Source of the DNA: Anaerolineales bacterium
GTDB lineage: Bacteria; Chloroflexota; Anaerolineae; Anaerolineales; UBA4823
Direction of reading: 5' to 3'
Assembly: GCA_025057645.1 (NCBI GenBank)
Contig: JANXBJ010000017.1
Location: 1-55,973, forward strand
DNA: 55,973 nt
Position 1 is the stretch's first letter, and each line of letters opens with the position of its first letter. Both the position numbers and the translations under genes were made by a program. The notes under the pieces were generated by a model. That model was not told where the DNA came from. It saw nothing but the letters and a program-made list of their open reading frames with translations, and did no database searches. Below, one piece after another: positions 32,944 through 42,052 of this stretch.

Positions 32944-34140
32944 CTATAGCTTTGACTCTTCTCGATCCAGGCGGCGGATGAAAGTCAAAACCATTTCCCA
33001 AGTCTTCTCCATCACAAGGGGATTCATTTTGTCGAAGGTGTCTTCAGGCTGATGCCAGAAGGGAGCTTCACCGTCTGGGGTCAGGCCGAAAAAGGTGATG
33101 CCGGGCACACCAAAGCGCACTGCGTCGGAAAGCTCCGAGTTGCCGCCGCTAATCTTGACCGGATAGGCGCCCCACTGCGGGTTTTCAGCGCTCAGGCGTT
33201 CCGCAAGAGCAACCATCCGGGGGTTGCTGCGAAACGGGACCACAATTCCTTCGCGGATCACCCAGGCTGGGCCGGCACAACCCAGCATCTCGAAGACTAC
33301 CGCTCGAGGGGATTTCAATTCGTGGAGGTGCCGCCGGTAAAAGTCGATCATGCCGTAGTGTTGCACCTCTTCACAGCCGGTGATCACGGCCCAAACGCGA
33401 GTGTAATACAAAGGCTGGCGAAGGAATTCCTCAACCAAAGTCAACACCATTCCTACTGCGGTGGCGTTGTCATTGGCTCCGGGAGTGAAGGGGGTTAGCT
33501 CGGCTTGAACGCACATGAGCGCCAGGAGGATGGCGCAAATGGCGGTAAAGATTGTCGGATACCAGACCCAGGTCCAGCCAAAGAGTGCGGCTAGGGAGTA
33601 AAGAACGGCCTGGAGAATAAAGGCAGCAAAGGCGACGAACGTGAAGCGGTCGTAGAGCTTGACCCAGGTCTTGTTTTTGAAGATCAGAGGCGTGCGCTGA
33701 GTATCGATATGCCCGACCAAAATTAAGTCTGCATGGTGTTCCCCTTGGGGCGGTAGAACGGCATAAACATTTTGACTATCTCCTTTCGGCACAATCCAAC
33801 GGAAGAGATTGTTACGGAAGCTCAGTTCCAGGACCTCATTGACCAACACCAAGATGGAAATCCCAGCCGCAAGTGCTGCAGTGAGCCGGCCGCCGAGGGG
33901 AAAAAGGAGGAAGGCAACCAGCATTAGGATTGCTCCGATCAGGTGTGGATGAAAGATCGAACGCGCACTGCGGAAAGTTTCCCATTTGGGCTGCAAGCCG
34001 AGCTTCTCGAACTGCTCTTTGACGTATAGCGAGCCTCGCCGCTCACCCTGGCGTGTAGACCCGCGTGGCCCAATTTCTACGGCAAGAACTCGCACATGTT
34101 CTAACCAGCGTTTTACGGGTGTAGAGAGCGAGGCTTCCAT
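32944..34140 (-). CDS. Membrane-associated M28-family metallopeptidase
   Basis: This 398-residue protein has an M28 (aminopeptidase Y-like) fold interrupted by two hydrophobic hairpins (about 62-105 and 168-207). Metal-site residues are visible: H in GHIDTQ, D in GANDNATA, EE in GCEEVQH, and H in FWHQPEDT, with an acidic residue expected in VVFEMLG. The enzyme probably removes N-terminal residues from peptides at the membrane. AAGGAG stands before the ATG. A candidate TATAAT (34249-34244, minus strand) lies about 105 bp upstream, with a weak -35. Confidence 0.82.
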   Translation of the reverse strand: MEASLSTPVKRWLEHVRVLAVEIGPRGSTRQGERRGSLYVKEQFEKLGLQPKWETFRSARSIFHPHLIGAILMLVAFLLFPLGGRLTAALAAGISILVLVNEVLELSFRNNLFRWIVPKGDSQNVYAVLPPQGEHHADLILVGHIDTQRTPLIFKNKTWVKLYDRFTFVAFAAFILQAVLYSLAALFGWTWVWYPTIFTAICAILLALMCVQAELTPFTPGANDNATAVGMVLTLVEEFLRQPLYYTRVWAVITGCEEVQHYGMIDFYRRHLHELKSPRAVVFEMLGCAGPAWVIREGIVVPFRSNPRMVALAERLSAENPQWGAYPVKISGGNSELSDAVRFGVPGITFFGLTPDGEAPFWHQPEDTFDKMNPLVMEKTWEMVLTFIRRLDREESKL

Positions 34141-34460
34141 AGGACACTCCTTCCTAGAATAAGATTGAGCAATTCGGAGGACAAGATTGCTTCTTCAGCC
34201 TCTTGCAATAGCAGCCAAGAGGGGGGTTGAAAGAACAGGGGATATTATAGCCCTCACTCGGCAGAATCAATTCATGGCTCGGCTGCAAAGGAAGTCCGCC
34301 TGCACCACTCCAACTCTCCCCTATCTTGCTCTCGGTCGCTACCGATGCGCTCGGCTTGACAGGGCGCACCGTCTGTAATGAGGATGGGAGCTTTGTTGCA
34401 TCCGCGGGTGCTGTGACTCTCGTGATTTGAGCGCAGACTTGAGCCGCCGGTTCTCCTCGG
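34141..34460. other. Intergenic stretch, 320 bp
   Basis: No gene is supported here. The only feature is the minus-strand TATAAT at 34249-34244, which may serve the M28 peptidase gene; a TTGATT lies 15 bp upstream, which is short. An open frame covering much of this stretch on the minus strand (34154-34576) looks like a shadow, rich in Ser, Thr, Pro and Arg, and overlaps the end of the polymerase gene. Confidence 0.5.
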
Positions 34461-35930
34461 CTAGGAAGTGGATGACGAGTCCTGCGAGCGGAAGTTGAAG
34501 TTGCCCGCCGCAATTTTACATGCGCTGGCAATCCACCCCAACAACACCCATAGGTTGGGCAGGGCGAATGAGTCAAAAGAAAAGGCAGCTACGACCAAGC
34601 CGAGCAATCCCAAGAGTGCCGCCGTGCCCCAGAACCGTTCTTCGCTGTACGGGGAGAGCCACAGGTACGCAGCACTGCCGAGATGGGCGATCAGGAAAAC
34701 CAAGAAGGTGCCTAAGCCGAACAGACCGTTCTCAGCTAAGATACGCAAAAAAAGATTCTTGGGAGTGATCAAACGGTTTTGCCCCTCCTCCGGCGAAAGG
34801 ATGCGCAGCAGTTCCGGGGTCGGCGCTAGGGGCTGGTCGGGAAGCATCTTATCGAAGAAGAAGGCATAGTTGCCGGGTCCTACCCCCAAAACGGGGTAGG
34901 CTTGGAAGGTGTTCAGGGCCGTGGCATTGTAGGTGAGGCGGGCGTTGAAGCCTATGTAATACAGAAAGCGCTCGAAGCTGGTGTCCTTCACTTCGGTCCA
35001 ATATGTCCAGATGCGGGCAAAGAACTCGTTCTTTTGTCCTACGGCGAGGGTCATCCCCACAAAGAGGAGCAGTACTATTGTCGACTCGAGCAGTAGACGT
35101 CCTGTAGTTTTCAGCAAGGAAAGCCTGTGTTGATTGAATTGGCGCAGACGGAACAAGACCAGAGCACCTAGACCCAGGACGGCGAGGTTGACATAGCCGG
35201 CCCGCGAGAAGGTGAAGGCGATCAGCAAACCGGCCCAGCCCAGCAGCAGCCATTCAAGGGTAATCCGCCGCCAGCGCCAGGGGAAAAGCGACTGTCCGGT
35301 GACGACAGAAGCCAAGAGCCAGGGGATGACCAACAGATTAATCTGTTCGGCAAACCAGTTAGGCTCATAGGTCGGACCGGAGATGCGGGTGGGAAACAGT
35401 TTGCGCAAGGAGAAGGCTTTCTGAATCTGGTTCAATAGGGCGAAATAGCTGCCGTTAAAGTGAAGGATATAGACAGCTTGCAAAGAGCCCCAAACAAACG
35501 CTAGAACGAAGCCAATCATCATCCAGCGCAGGGCGGAGCGCAGTTCGGCGGAGGATTCGGGGAGGGCCACGACCGTGAGGTAGAAAGATACGCCGATCGC
35601 CAGTGTGATTAGAGCGCGCAACACCCGCTCGCCCACCGAGACTCCCAGCACAGGTTCAATCCCGAGCAGGGAGGAATTCACTGCGCTGATCAGAACCGCA
35701 ATGACGAAGGGCAGCAAGGTCGCTGAGGTTTTGGGCAGCGGGTGACGCCATAGGCGCGGCAAGGTGACCAGCGGCAGCAAGAGGAGCAAGGGATAAAGGG
35801 AAAGTGGGCGGACCAGCGTGCCACCCCCCAATCCGGAGGGAAAGTAGCGGAAGCTGGTGACGGGCAGACAGAGCCAAAAGAGCGCCCAGACTACCCTGCG
35901 CAAGAGGTTCAGTCCTCTCTGGAAGCTCAT
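34461..35930 (-). CDS. O-antigen ligase/polymerase family membrane protein (Wzy-like)
   Basis: This 489-residue protein is predicted to have about 12 membrane helices. A large extracytoplasmic loop lies between about residues 285 and 385 and contains the family pattern PVLGVGPGNY near LNTFQAYP, then ‘PKNLFLRILAENGLFGLG’. This is the O-antigen ligase (Wzy_C) domain, which joins or ligates polysaccharide units on lipid carriers. The ATG at 35930 overlaps the Wzz-like gene stop (ATGA), so polymerase and chain-length protein are co-translated. An upstream in-frame start (35957) is less likely. Confidence 0.85.
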   Translation of the reverse strand: MSFQRGLNLLRRVVWALFWLCLPVTSFRYFPSGLGGGTLVRPLSLYPLLLLLPLVTLPRLWRHPLPKTSATLLPFVIAVLISAVNSSLLGIEPVLGVSVGERVLRALITLAIGVSFYLTVVALPESSAELRSALRWMMIGFVLAFVWGSLQAVYILHFNGSYFALLNQIQKAFSLRKLFPTRISGPTYEPNWFAEQINLLVIPWLLASVVTGQSLFPWRWRRITLEWLLLGWAGLLIAFTFSRAGYVNLAVLGLGALVLFRLRQFNQHRLSLLKTTGRLLLESTIVLLLFVGMTLAVGQKNEFFARIWTYWTEVKDTSFERFLYYIGFNARLTYNATALNTFQAYPVLGVGPGNYAFFFDKMLPDQPLAPTPELLRILSPEEGQNRLITPKNLFLRILAENGLFGLGTFLVFLIAHLGSAAYLWLSPYSEERFWGTAALLGLLGLVVAAFSFDSFALPNLWVLLGWIASACKIAAGNFNFRSQDSSSTS

Positions 35931-36970
35931 TGTGTGCCCAATTTCTCCCTGCGCCACTGGAGCGCAGCAAGGCTGATCGCCAATCCGAAGAGCAGGGCTA
36001 AGAGGCCGCCGACGAGAGCCGCAAGGGCCTGTGTTCGCACCGGCCGCGGTGCTCTGATTTCGGCGCTCAGCTCATCTACGCCAAGATACACCGAAAGGTA
36101 CCAGGAAGCCGCAGCCACTTCGTTGTACTTTGTGGTCGTCTCGCTCAGGCGTTGTTCCAAAAACGGCTGTTGTTCCCGTAGAAGCTGGGATTGCATCTCA
36201 ATGGCAGCGAGGGCCCGTTCCGCCCAGGGTTGATACTGTGTAGCGGCTGCTGCCGGCGGGGGCATGGATGCTGCCAGCGAGGTTTCGCTCTGGGGGTGTT
36301 CATCCAAACGCAGAGCCAGTTCCAACAAGCGCCACCGCTGCAAGGGCGGGATAGGCTCCTGGGCGAGATTGGCGTCTTTCCACGGTTGCCAGTTTTGGAG
36401 AAGGGTGGCCATGGCTTGCAGTTCCACCAAGCGTTGTTCGGTGGCCACCTTGGCCTGCCCGAGGGCTTGCAATTCGGCGTGAATTTGCTTCAGTTGGTGG
36501 GTGAGCTGGGCGATGCGCGCCATCTCCTCGAGAATCACGGCTTTCCAAGCCCGCACCAATTGCTCTGCCCGCTGCGGCTGGCGGTCTTCGGCGACTAAGT
36601 GCCAAACACCGGCGTTGCGCCAATAGACGTGCAGGCGTTGGCGCAGGTCGGCGGGGGTCTGCGTTTGCCAAAAGGGGTCTTGTTCGCTGAGCCGTTGCCG
36701 GACGAGGGTGAGCAGTTGGTCAGACAGGATCAAAGCTTGAAGCTGCCCCATCTCCCAATTTTTGTAGTCGTCTACGTTGCGGAAGATGGCATCAGATTGA
36801 TAGAACACCCCCAAGTCGGCTTCAGCCCGATAGGGTGTGGGAAGCAACCCGGCCATCAGCCAACCGACCCCGCAGCCGAGCAAAAAGAGAGCAAGCCAGA
36901 GGTACCAACGATGGGCAAGGAGGAAAACCTCCTTACGCCAATCCCATTCAAAAGCTGTGATCGAGTTCAT
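35927..36970 (-). CDS. Wzz-like polysaccharide chain-length/co-polymerase protein
   Basis: This 347-residue protein has membrane segments near the N-terminus (about 22-44) and near the C-terminus (about 312-335). The large intervening part is helical and coiled-coil, the standard topology of polysaccharide co-polymerases. The N-terminal ‘PTPYRAEADLGVFYQSD’ fits the Wzz beta-domain (P-x-Y-x-A). There is no C-terminal tyrosine-kinase domain. It probably sets chain length for the Wzy-like polymerase whose start it overlaps. It follows the PfkB gene by two bases. Confidence 0.75.
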   Translation of the reverse strand: MNSITAFEWDWRKEVFLLAHRWYLWLALFLLGCGVGWLMAGLLPTPYRAEADLGVFYQSDAIFRNVDDYKNWEMGQLQALILSDQLLTLVRQRLSEQDPFWQTQTPADLRQRLHVYWRNAGVWHLVAEDRQPQRAEQLVRAWKAVILEEMARIAQLTHQLKQIHAELQALGQAKVATEQRLVELQAMATLLQNWQPWKDANLAQEPIPPLQRWRLLELALRLDEHPQSETSLAASMPPPAAAATQYQPWAERALAAIEMQSQLLREQQPFLEQRLSETTTKYNEVAAASWYLSVYLGVDELSAEIRAPRPVRTQALAALVGGLLALLFGLAISLAALQWRREKLGTQ

Positions 36971-36972
36971 CG

Positions 36973-37980
36973 CTAAGATTCTACCTTAGGGGTCGTGGGT
37001 TCGACAACGGGTTCGGGGCCATCTTTCGCCGCTTGGCTATTAGAGCGGCGCAGATAGCGCTGCACTTCGGCGAGCGTGACTTTTCGTCCGGTGGCGCCAT
37101 ACCCCAACGTAGATAGCCCGCCGACAATGTTCCCCCAGCGCAAACATTCTTCGAGAGGACGGCCATCCAACCAGGCGCGCACGAAGCCGGCGTTGAAGCA
37201 ATCCCCGGCTCCGGTAGTGTCTAAGGGTTTGATCTTCAGAGCGGGGACGTGAATGAGCTGCTGTCGGTGGTAGGCGAAAGCGCCCTCTGCGCCGGCTTTG
37301 ACCACCACTAAGGGGCAGAGTTCGCCCAGGCGGCGGATGGCCCGGGGTAGGTCGCTTTCGCCGGTCAAGTGCAACGCCTCGGCGGCATTGGGGAGAAAGA
37401 GGTCTAGGCTGCGGATCGCTCTGCGCACGGCAGCTCGCTTCAGGTGCATGTCAGGATGCGAGTTGCCGTCCATCGCCACCTTCATCCCCTTGGCTCGCAC
37501 CCAAAACAGTCCGAGATGGAACAGCGGGCCGGCGTAAAACCCGGGGACGAAGAGCAAGCGAGCGCAGACCTTGCGTAACGCGCGCAAGCCGGCGGGGATC
37601 AGCGGATCGGGATCGTAATAGGTAATGAAAGCGCGATCTTCGGGGAAGGAGACAGCAACCGTTAGGCGACGCAGCGGGCGCGCATGATGGACGAAGAAGG
37701 TCTCATCTAACCCCTCTTCTCGGGCGGCTCTCAAGGCGAACTGACTGAACTCATCGTTCCCGAAGTCCCCCGCCCAGGCGACGCGCAGCCCTAAACGATG
37801 CATAGCCACTGCGCTGTTATAAGCTTCACCGGGGATCATGGCAAACCCCCTGCCCACCACTTCGCGCCCCAATTCTGGCAATTGCGGCAAACCGCTGAAG
37901 ATGAGGTCAACCGAACAGCTCCCGACCACCAGAACATCGTAAACCGGCATACTGGGAGAAGCAGATAGGCACAGAGTCAT
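36973..37980 (-). CDS. PfkB-family carbohydrate kinase
   Basis: This 335-residue protein has an N-terminal ‘DVLVVGSCSVDLIF’ and the GEAYNSAVAMHRLG region. The C-terminal PfkB signature DTTGAGDCFNAGF contains the catalytic aspartate of GAGD. It phosphorylates a sugar or nucleoside; the substrate is not clear. The first start is at 37980, but an ATG at 37950 (MPVYDVLVVG) gives the more usual N-terminus; neither has a strong ribosome-binding site. Only two bases separate it from the Wzz-like gene, so the kinase may feed sugar precursors to the polysaccharide system. Confidence 0.85.
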   Translation of the reverse strand: MTLCLSASPSMPVYDVLVVGSCSVDLIFSGLPQLPELGREVVGRGFAMIPGEAYNSAVAMHRLGLRVAWAGDFGNDEFSQFALRAAREEGLDETFFVHHARPLRRLTVAVSFPEDRAFITYYDPDPLIPAGLRALRKVCARLLFVPGFYAGPLFHLGLFWVRAKGMKVAMDGNSHPDMHLKRAAVRRAIRSLDLFLPNAAEALHLTGESDLPRAIRRLGELCPLVVVKAGAEGAFAYHRQQLIHVPALKIKPLDTTGAGDCFNAGFVRAWLDGRPLEECLRWGNIVGGLSTLGYGATGRKVTLAEVQRYLRRSNSQAAKDGPEPVVEPTTPKVES

Positions 37981-38352
37981 AGTTAAAACCTGAAGAAGAA
38001 GCCTTACGGGACGAGGTTAATTTCGGGTGAGGATTTTTGCAGGGAGAGAACGTGCAAGGAAGGCAAGTCGGCAAAACCGCCTTCTTTTACCTGGGCATTG
38101 TAAAACTTCCCCTTTGCTTCGCCCCACGGGCGGTGGAGGGGCATCGCAATTGTTGGACGGCGGCTCAATCGAGCGGTTTGTCGTTGCGGCTCTTCCATTC
38201 CCGGCGTGCTCCGAAAACCCACACTTTCAGATAGACTTGCCCGCAAGAGATCGACCACAGGCTCTTTGCCACCGAGAACCCAAGACCAAGTGTTGCCTTG
38301 CTGCGGATGCCGGTCAAGGTCACCGGTGCTTCGGCGCAAAGGCTGGGATAAT

Positions 38353-38374
38353 CCCGGTGCTTTGCAGCACCGGG
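38353..38374. repeat. Perfect 9-bp hairpin
   Basis: CCCGGTGCT at 38353-38361 pairs perfectly with AGCACCGGG at 38366-38374 around a TTGC loop. Neither strand has a T-run after it, so it is not a standard terminator. It lies in a 634-bp gene-free stretch (37981-38614) where the overlapping open frames in both directions show no protein features. The only other feature seen there is the promoter at 38540-38568. Confidence 0.5.
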
Positions 38375-38539
38375 CCTCTCTGTGGACCGCGGCTATTGGA
38401 GGGGGATTTTCTTGCCCTTGAGGGTTAGCAGAGAGCATGCTTGCCTTTCCAACACCCTTCCCGAGAGATCAACTTCCTCGAAGGGGATTGCTCGTTCAGG
38501 TTGGCTAAAAACGATTATACCCTATTGGTCAAATTGCCC

Positions 38540-38568
38540 TTGACGAGGGGTTAGGTTTGGTTTATTAT
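38540..38568 (+). promoter_or_regulatory. Promoter of the rhodanese-SufE pair
   Basis: TTGACG (38540-38545) and TATTAT (38563-38568) are separated by exactly 17 bp. Transcription would start near 38575, about 40 bases before the sulphurtransferase ATG at 38615, which has GGGAGG (38605-38610) as its ribosome-binding site. The surrounding sequence is AT-rich compared with its neighbours. Confidence 0.75.
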
Positions 38569-38614
38569 TATGACAATATTTATAAAAATTATCATCTTTA
38601 TACGGGAGGTTGCG

Positions 38615-39460
38615 ATGAGCGGTGAATACGCCCATCCCGAAGCGTTAGTCGAGACCGAGTGGGTCGCAGAACATCTAAATGACCCGAAGGTGCGCCTAGT
38701 GGAATCTAACGAAGACCCATTGCTCTACGAAACAGGTCATATCCCAGGCGCCGTGAAAGTGGACTGGTTCACTACCCTGCAGCACCCTCTGCGGCGGGAT
38801 TTTATTGAGAAACCGCAGTTTGAAGAGCTGTGTCGCCGGTTAGGCATCGCTAATGACACCACCGTGGTCTTCTATGGGGATAAGAACAACTGGTTTGCCT
38901 GCTACGCTTTCTGGCTATTTGCCTATTACGGCCACGAACATCTCAAGATTATGAACGGCGGGCGGACAAAATGGGTCGCCGAGGGGCGTCCCCTGACCAC
39001 CGAAGTGCCTACCTATCCGCCCACGGACTATAAGGCCAAAGACCCCGATCCCTCCATTCGCGCCTTCCGCGAGGATGTTTTCCGCCAGATGGAAAGGGGA
39101 CTACCTCTGGTGGACGTGCGCTCGCCGCAGGAATATTCAGGCGAACTCATCCATATGCCCAACTACCCCCAGGAAGGTGCCCAGCGCGGCGGTCATATCC
39201 CCGGCGCAGTGAACATTCCGTGGGCGCAGGCGGTCAACCCCGAGACCAGCACTTTCAAGCCGGCAGCAGAATTGCGCCAGCTCTACGAGCAGTACGGCAT
39301 CACCCCGGATAAGGAGATCATTGCCTACTGCCGTATCGGAGAGCGCAGTTCACTGACCTGGTTTGTGTTGCGCTATTTGCTGGGGTATCCTCACGTCAAG
39401 AACTACGACGGCTCTTGGACCGAGTGGGGCAACCTGGTGAACGCCCCGATTGAAAAGTAA
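38615..39460 (+). CDS. Thiosulfate/3-mercaptopyruvate sulfurtransferase (tandem rhodanese)
   Basis: This 281-residue protein has two rhodanese domains. The first (about 8-130) is structural and lacks an active cysteine, having Y87-G-D-K there. The second (about 155-280) carries catalytic C239 in the loop CRIGERSS. The CxIG-RS loop is of the thiosulfate sulphurtransferase type. The inter-domain region contains [12 protein letters not shown] near 166. It moves sulphane sulphur from thiosulfate to thiophilic acceptors, perhaps the neighbouring SufE-like protein (8 bp downstream). Its own promoter is well formed. Confidence 0.9.
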   Translation: MSGEYAHPEALVETEWVAEHLNDPKVRLVESNEDPLLYETGHIPGAVKVDWFTTLQHPLRRDFIEKPQFEELCRRLGIANDTTVVFYGDKNNWFACYAFWLFAYYGHEHLKIMNGGRTKWVAEGRPLTTEVPTYPPTDYKAKDPDPSIRAFREDVFRQMERGLPLVDVRSPQEYSGELIHMPNYPQEGAQRGGHIPGAVNIPWAQAVNPETSTFKPAAELRQLYEQYGITPDKEIIAYCRIGERSSLTWFVLRYLLGYPHVKNYDGSWTEWGNLVNAPIEK

Positions 39461-39468
39461 AGGTGCGG

Positions 39469-39921
39469 ATGAGCCACACCTTGCCACCTGCCTTGGCAGA
39501 GATCGTGAACGACTTCGGCCTGTGTGAGCGGCAGGAGAAGATCGCCCTACTGGTTGATTACGCTAATCAACTCCTGCCGCCTCCGCCGGAGGCCTTTGCC
39601 GATGGCGATGCGCCGGAGAGTGTTCCGGAGTGTATGACCCCGGTTTCGCTGCGGGTGCTTCAAACGGATGGACGTTTGCGATTTTATTTTGACGTTCCGC
39701 CGGATGCGCCGCTGATCCGTGGTTATGCAGCGATCATGCAACAAGGGTTATGGGATGCCACTCCGGAAGAGATTTTGCGCATCCCCGCTGACTTCTATCA
39801 CGTGATGGGCTTAGAGGAGTTGCTCACTCCGCAGCGGCTCAATGGCCTGACGGCCATTTTAGCCCATGTCAAGCGGATTGCTCTGCGCTTGATGCAAAAA
39901 CCGAGTTCTGCGGAGGCCTAG
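39469..39921 (+). CDS. SufE-family sulphur acceptor protein
   Basis: This 150-residue protein is the right length for SufE. The N-terminal pattern (LPPALAEIVNDFGLCERQEKIALLVDYANQLLPPPP) is typical. The sulphur-accepting cysteine is C55 in VPECMTPVSL, matching the V-x-x-C-x-S/T-x-V of SufE. SufE receives persulphide from SufS and passes it to the SufB scaffold. No suf operon is nearby, and the immediate partner is a rhodanese, so sulphane transfer between the two is a reasonable inference. The ATG at 39469 is preferred to a GTG at 39463 because of AAGG spacing. Its stop overlaps the rsmA stop by three bases (CTAG). Confidence 0.85.
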   Translation: MSHTLPPALAEIVNDFGLCERQEKIALLVDYANQLLPPPPEAFADGDAPESVPECMTPVSLRVLQTDGRLRFYFDVPPDAPLIRGYAAIMQQGLWDATPEEILRIPADFYHVMGLEELLTPQRLNGLTAILAHVKRIALRLMQKPSSAEA

Positions 39922-40850
39922 CCCCCAAAGGGTTTTCTCAAGTCGCCTCGATCAGCAGGAGCGGACGGAGGTGTCCGCTCCTGCTCTTCCGGCGCCGAGG
40001 CCACTCCCAAGCAGGTCTTGAAGCTTTCCACCAACCGCCCCCATTCTTCCAGATCCAATGTCTCGGCGCGCCGCCGAGGGTCAATGTGTGCCGCATCCAA
40101 CAATTGTGCGACCTGCACGGCGGGCAAGCCCAAGCCGGCGGCTAAGGCGTTGCGCAAAGTCTTTCGCTTCTGGCTGAAACCCGCCTTGGCAAGACGGAAA
40201 AACAAATCCGTGTCGGCCAGGCGCGGTTGCTCCGCAATCTCAAGACGCACAACGGCCGAATCTACTTTCGGCGCAGGATAAAATGCCCCGGCCGGAATGC
40301 GGGCGACAAGGGTAGGAGTGCCGTAAAGATGAACGCTGAGGGCGAGCAAGCTCATCTCGCCCGAGGCAGCGCAGATGCGTTGAGCGACTTCCAGTTGGAG
40401 GGTTAGGACCATCCGTTGCGGCTGTCGTTTGCTCTCCAGCAGATGACGCAAGATCGCTGAGGTGATGTAATAAGGGATATTCGCCACCACGCTGTAGGGT
40501 CGGCTCTCCACCGGGAAAAGTTCGGCCGGGTCGAGTTGAAGAATGTCTCCTTTGACCAGACGCACATTGGGATAGGGCGATAAAACTCCTTGTAAAAGGG
40601 GGATCAGGTCTGGGTCCAGTTCCACGGCAACCACCCGTGGAGCAGTCTGAGCCAAAAGCACGGTCAGACTGCCCAGACCGGCTCCGATCTCCAAGACTTC
40701 TTGCTCCCCGTCGAGCTTAGCCGCTTGGACTACCTTGAGCAAGCTGCTTCGATCAATTAGGAAGTGCTGCCCAAGGCGTTTCTTGGGGCGTAGTCCGTAG
40801 TGACGCAACAATTCGGGAACAGAAGAGGGGAAAGGCGTAGGGTCAGACAT
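39918..40850 (-). CDS. rsmA: 16S rRNA dimethyladenosine transferase RsmA/KsgA
   Basis: This 310-residue protein has the signature KKRLGQHFLID near residue 25 and SAM-binding VLEIGAGLGSLT. The catalytic motif is VVANIPYYIT (NxPY; here NIPY), followed by LQLEVAQRI and FYPAPKVDSAVV. It dimethylates two adjacent adenines in helix 45 of 16S rRNA. The start at 40850 overlaps the stop of the upstream LCP gene by one base (TAATG), so the two are translationally coupled. The 25-residue acidic/proline tail after the usual end is a small extension. Confidence 0.93.
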   Translation of the reverse strand: MSDPTPFPSSVPELLRHYGLRPKKRLGQHFLIDRSSLLKVVQAAKLDGEQEVLEIGAGLGSLTVLLAQTAPRVVAVELDPDLIPLLQGVLSPYPNVRLVKGDILQLDPAELFPVESRPYSVVANIPYYITSAILRHLLESKRQPQRMVLTLQLEVAQRICAASGEMSLLALSVHLYGTPTLVARIPAGAFYPAPKVDSAVVRLEIAEQPRLADTDLFFRLAKAGFSQKRKTLRNALAAGLGLPAVQVAQLLDAAHIDPRRRAETLDLEEWGRLVESFKTCLGVASAPEEQERTPPSAPADRGDLRKPFGG

Positions 40851-41971
40851 TACGGGCAAGCCGGCTCTTCGGGTTGATCTGGCCAAGTGCCGGCCATAAA
40901 CTTCTCAACGTATTCTCGCAAGGCTTGGGGATCGGCTCGGATGGCGAAGGTGGTTTTCTTATAGAAGGGATTGTAAACCCAGCTCGGTGGCAACAGCTCG
41001 GGGGGAAAGCTGGCGAACAAGATGTTTTCTCGCTTTAGGTGGGGCAGCAAACATGCCAACTGCATCAGTTGCTCGGGGCTGAGATCGGTTTGCACCGAAC
41101 CTTGGAAGGCAGTGATGATCTGGGGCAGGCGCGCGAGCACGGCGGGTTCTTTGAGTTTTGCTCGCAGTGCGCACAGGACCATCGTCTGGTGATCCTGGCG
41201 CACAAAATCGTTGTATTTTTTGCGGATGCGGGCGAACCGCAAGGCTTCTTCGCCAGTGAAATGGTGCTGCCCGGCGGGGAAATAGCCTAAATCAACAGTG
41301 CTGGGGTCCTCAGACGTGCCGTCTACATCCTCGGGCAAGTAGATGTCAATCCCCCCCACTGCATCCACTAGCTTGACAAAGGTGTTCATGTTGATTGCCC
41401 CGTAGTGGTCGACCCGCAGGCCGAAATTATGCTGGAGGGTGCGTGCGAGTAAACCCGGACCTTCCCCTTCTCCCTGATAATATCCCATGCCCTTGTTTCC
41501 ATAGAAGTAAGCCTGATTGAGCTTTCCGTGGGTGATATTGTACTTGGTGTTGATCTCTGGGATCTCCACCCACAGGTCTCGTGGGAAGGTGAGGGCGGTC
41601 ACCTTAGGGGTAACGAAGTCGACCCGCACCACTCGAATCGCATCTGCCAAACCGTAGGTGTAGGACTCACCGCTATCGGCGCCGATGGCTAGAATGTAGA
41701 GCAAGGGGGGAGCACCGCACAGCGGAGCAGGCGTTGGCGTAGCGATCGGAGTCGGTGCCGCTGTGGTTTGGGTTTGGTCGGGCAAAGTGGGGTGCACTGT
41801 CGCAACCTGAACCGCAAGCGTGACCCTCGGAGTGGCGGTAGAGGTCGGCAGCGCCAAGCGCGCCCCTAGCGGCGTCCGCCACTTGCGTAGGAAGAAAGGG
41901 TATCCCCAACCGAAGCCCAAGCCGAGCAGCAAGAGCATACCGAGGAGTATAAGCGCAATTGGTCGTTTCAA
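40850..41971 (-). CDS. LytR-CpsA-Psr (LCP) family phosphotransferase
   Basis: This 373-residue protein has an N-terminal membrane helix (about 4-26), then a Thr/Pro-rich linker to residue 85 and the LCP domain. Visible LCP motifs are LYILAIGADS, RVVRVDFVTPKVTALTFPRD with its conserved arginines and aspartate, and DAVGGIDIYLP. A ‘FARIRKKYNDFVRQDHQ’ near residue 245 is the typical R-x-x-x-D-x-x-R-x-x-R region. The family attaches lipid-linked glycopolymers to the cell wall, which fits the polysaccharide genes on both sides. The start is TTG at 41971 with GGAGG seven bases upstream. Confidence 0.88.
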   Translation of the reverse strand: MKRPIALILLGMLLLLGLGFGWGYPFFLRKWRTPLGARLALPTSTATPRVTLAVQVATVHPTLPDQTQTTAAPTPIATPTPAPLCGAPPLLYILAIGADSGESYTYGLADAIRVVRVDFVTPKVTALTFPRDLWVEIPEINTKYNITHGKLNQAYFYGNKGMGYYQGEGEGPGLLARTLQHNFGLRVDHYGAINMNTFVKLVDAVGGIDIYLPEDVDGTSEDPSTVDLGYFPAGQHHFTGEEALRFARIRKKYNDFVRQDHQTMVLCALRAKLKEPAVLARLPQIITAFQGSVQTDLSPEQLMQLACLLPHLKRENILFASFPPELLPPSWVYNPFYKKTTFAIRADPQALREYVEKFMAGTWPDQPEEPACP

Positions 41972-42006
41972 GTGTTAGCCTCCGTTAATAAAAATGGAGT
42001 GCTGCG

Positions 42007-42023
42007 GGTATAATATTTATACC
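42007..42023. promoter_or_regulatory. Palindromic divergent -10 region
   Basis: The perfect palindrome GGTATAA-TAT-TTATACC lies midway between the divergent LCP and sugar transferase genes. On the plus strand it supplies TATAAT (42009-42014), 38 bp before the ATG. On the minus strand it supplies TATAAA (42021-42016), about 45 bp before the TTG start of the LCP gene. Two overlapping, mutually exclusive promoters are the simplest reading; a repressor-binding palindrome is also possible. Confidence 0.55.
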
Positions 42024-42052
42024 TCATTAACAGTCGCCTAAGCGGATCTCCC

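Noticed and set aside
38004-38438. Overlapping frames of 130-145 residues on both strands
   Set aside because: There is no protein-like composition, no ribosome-binding site, and each conflicts with the other.
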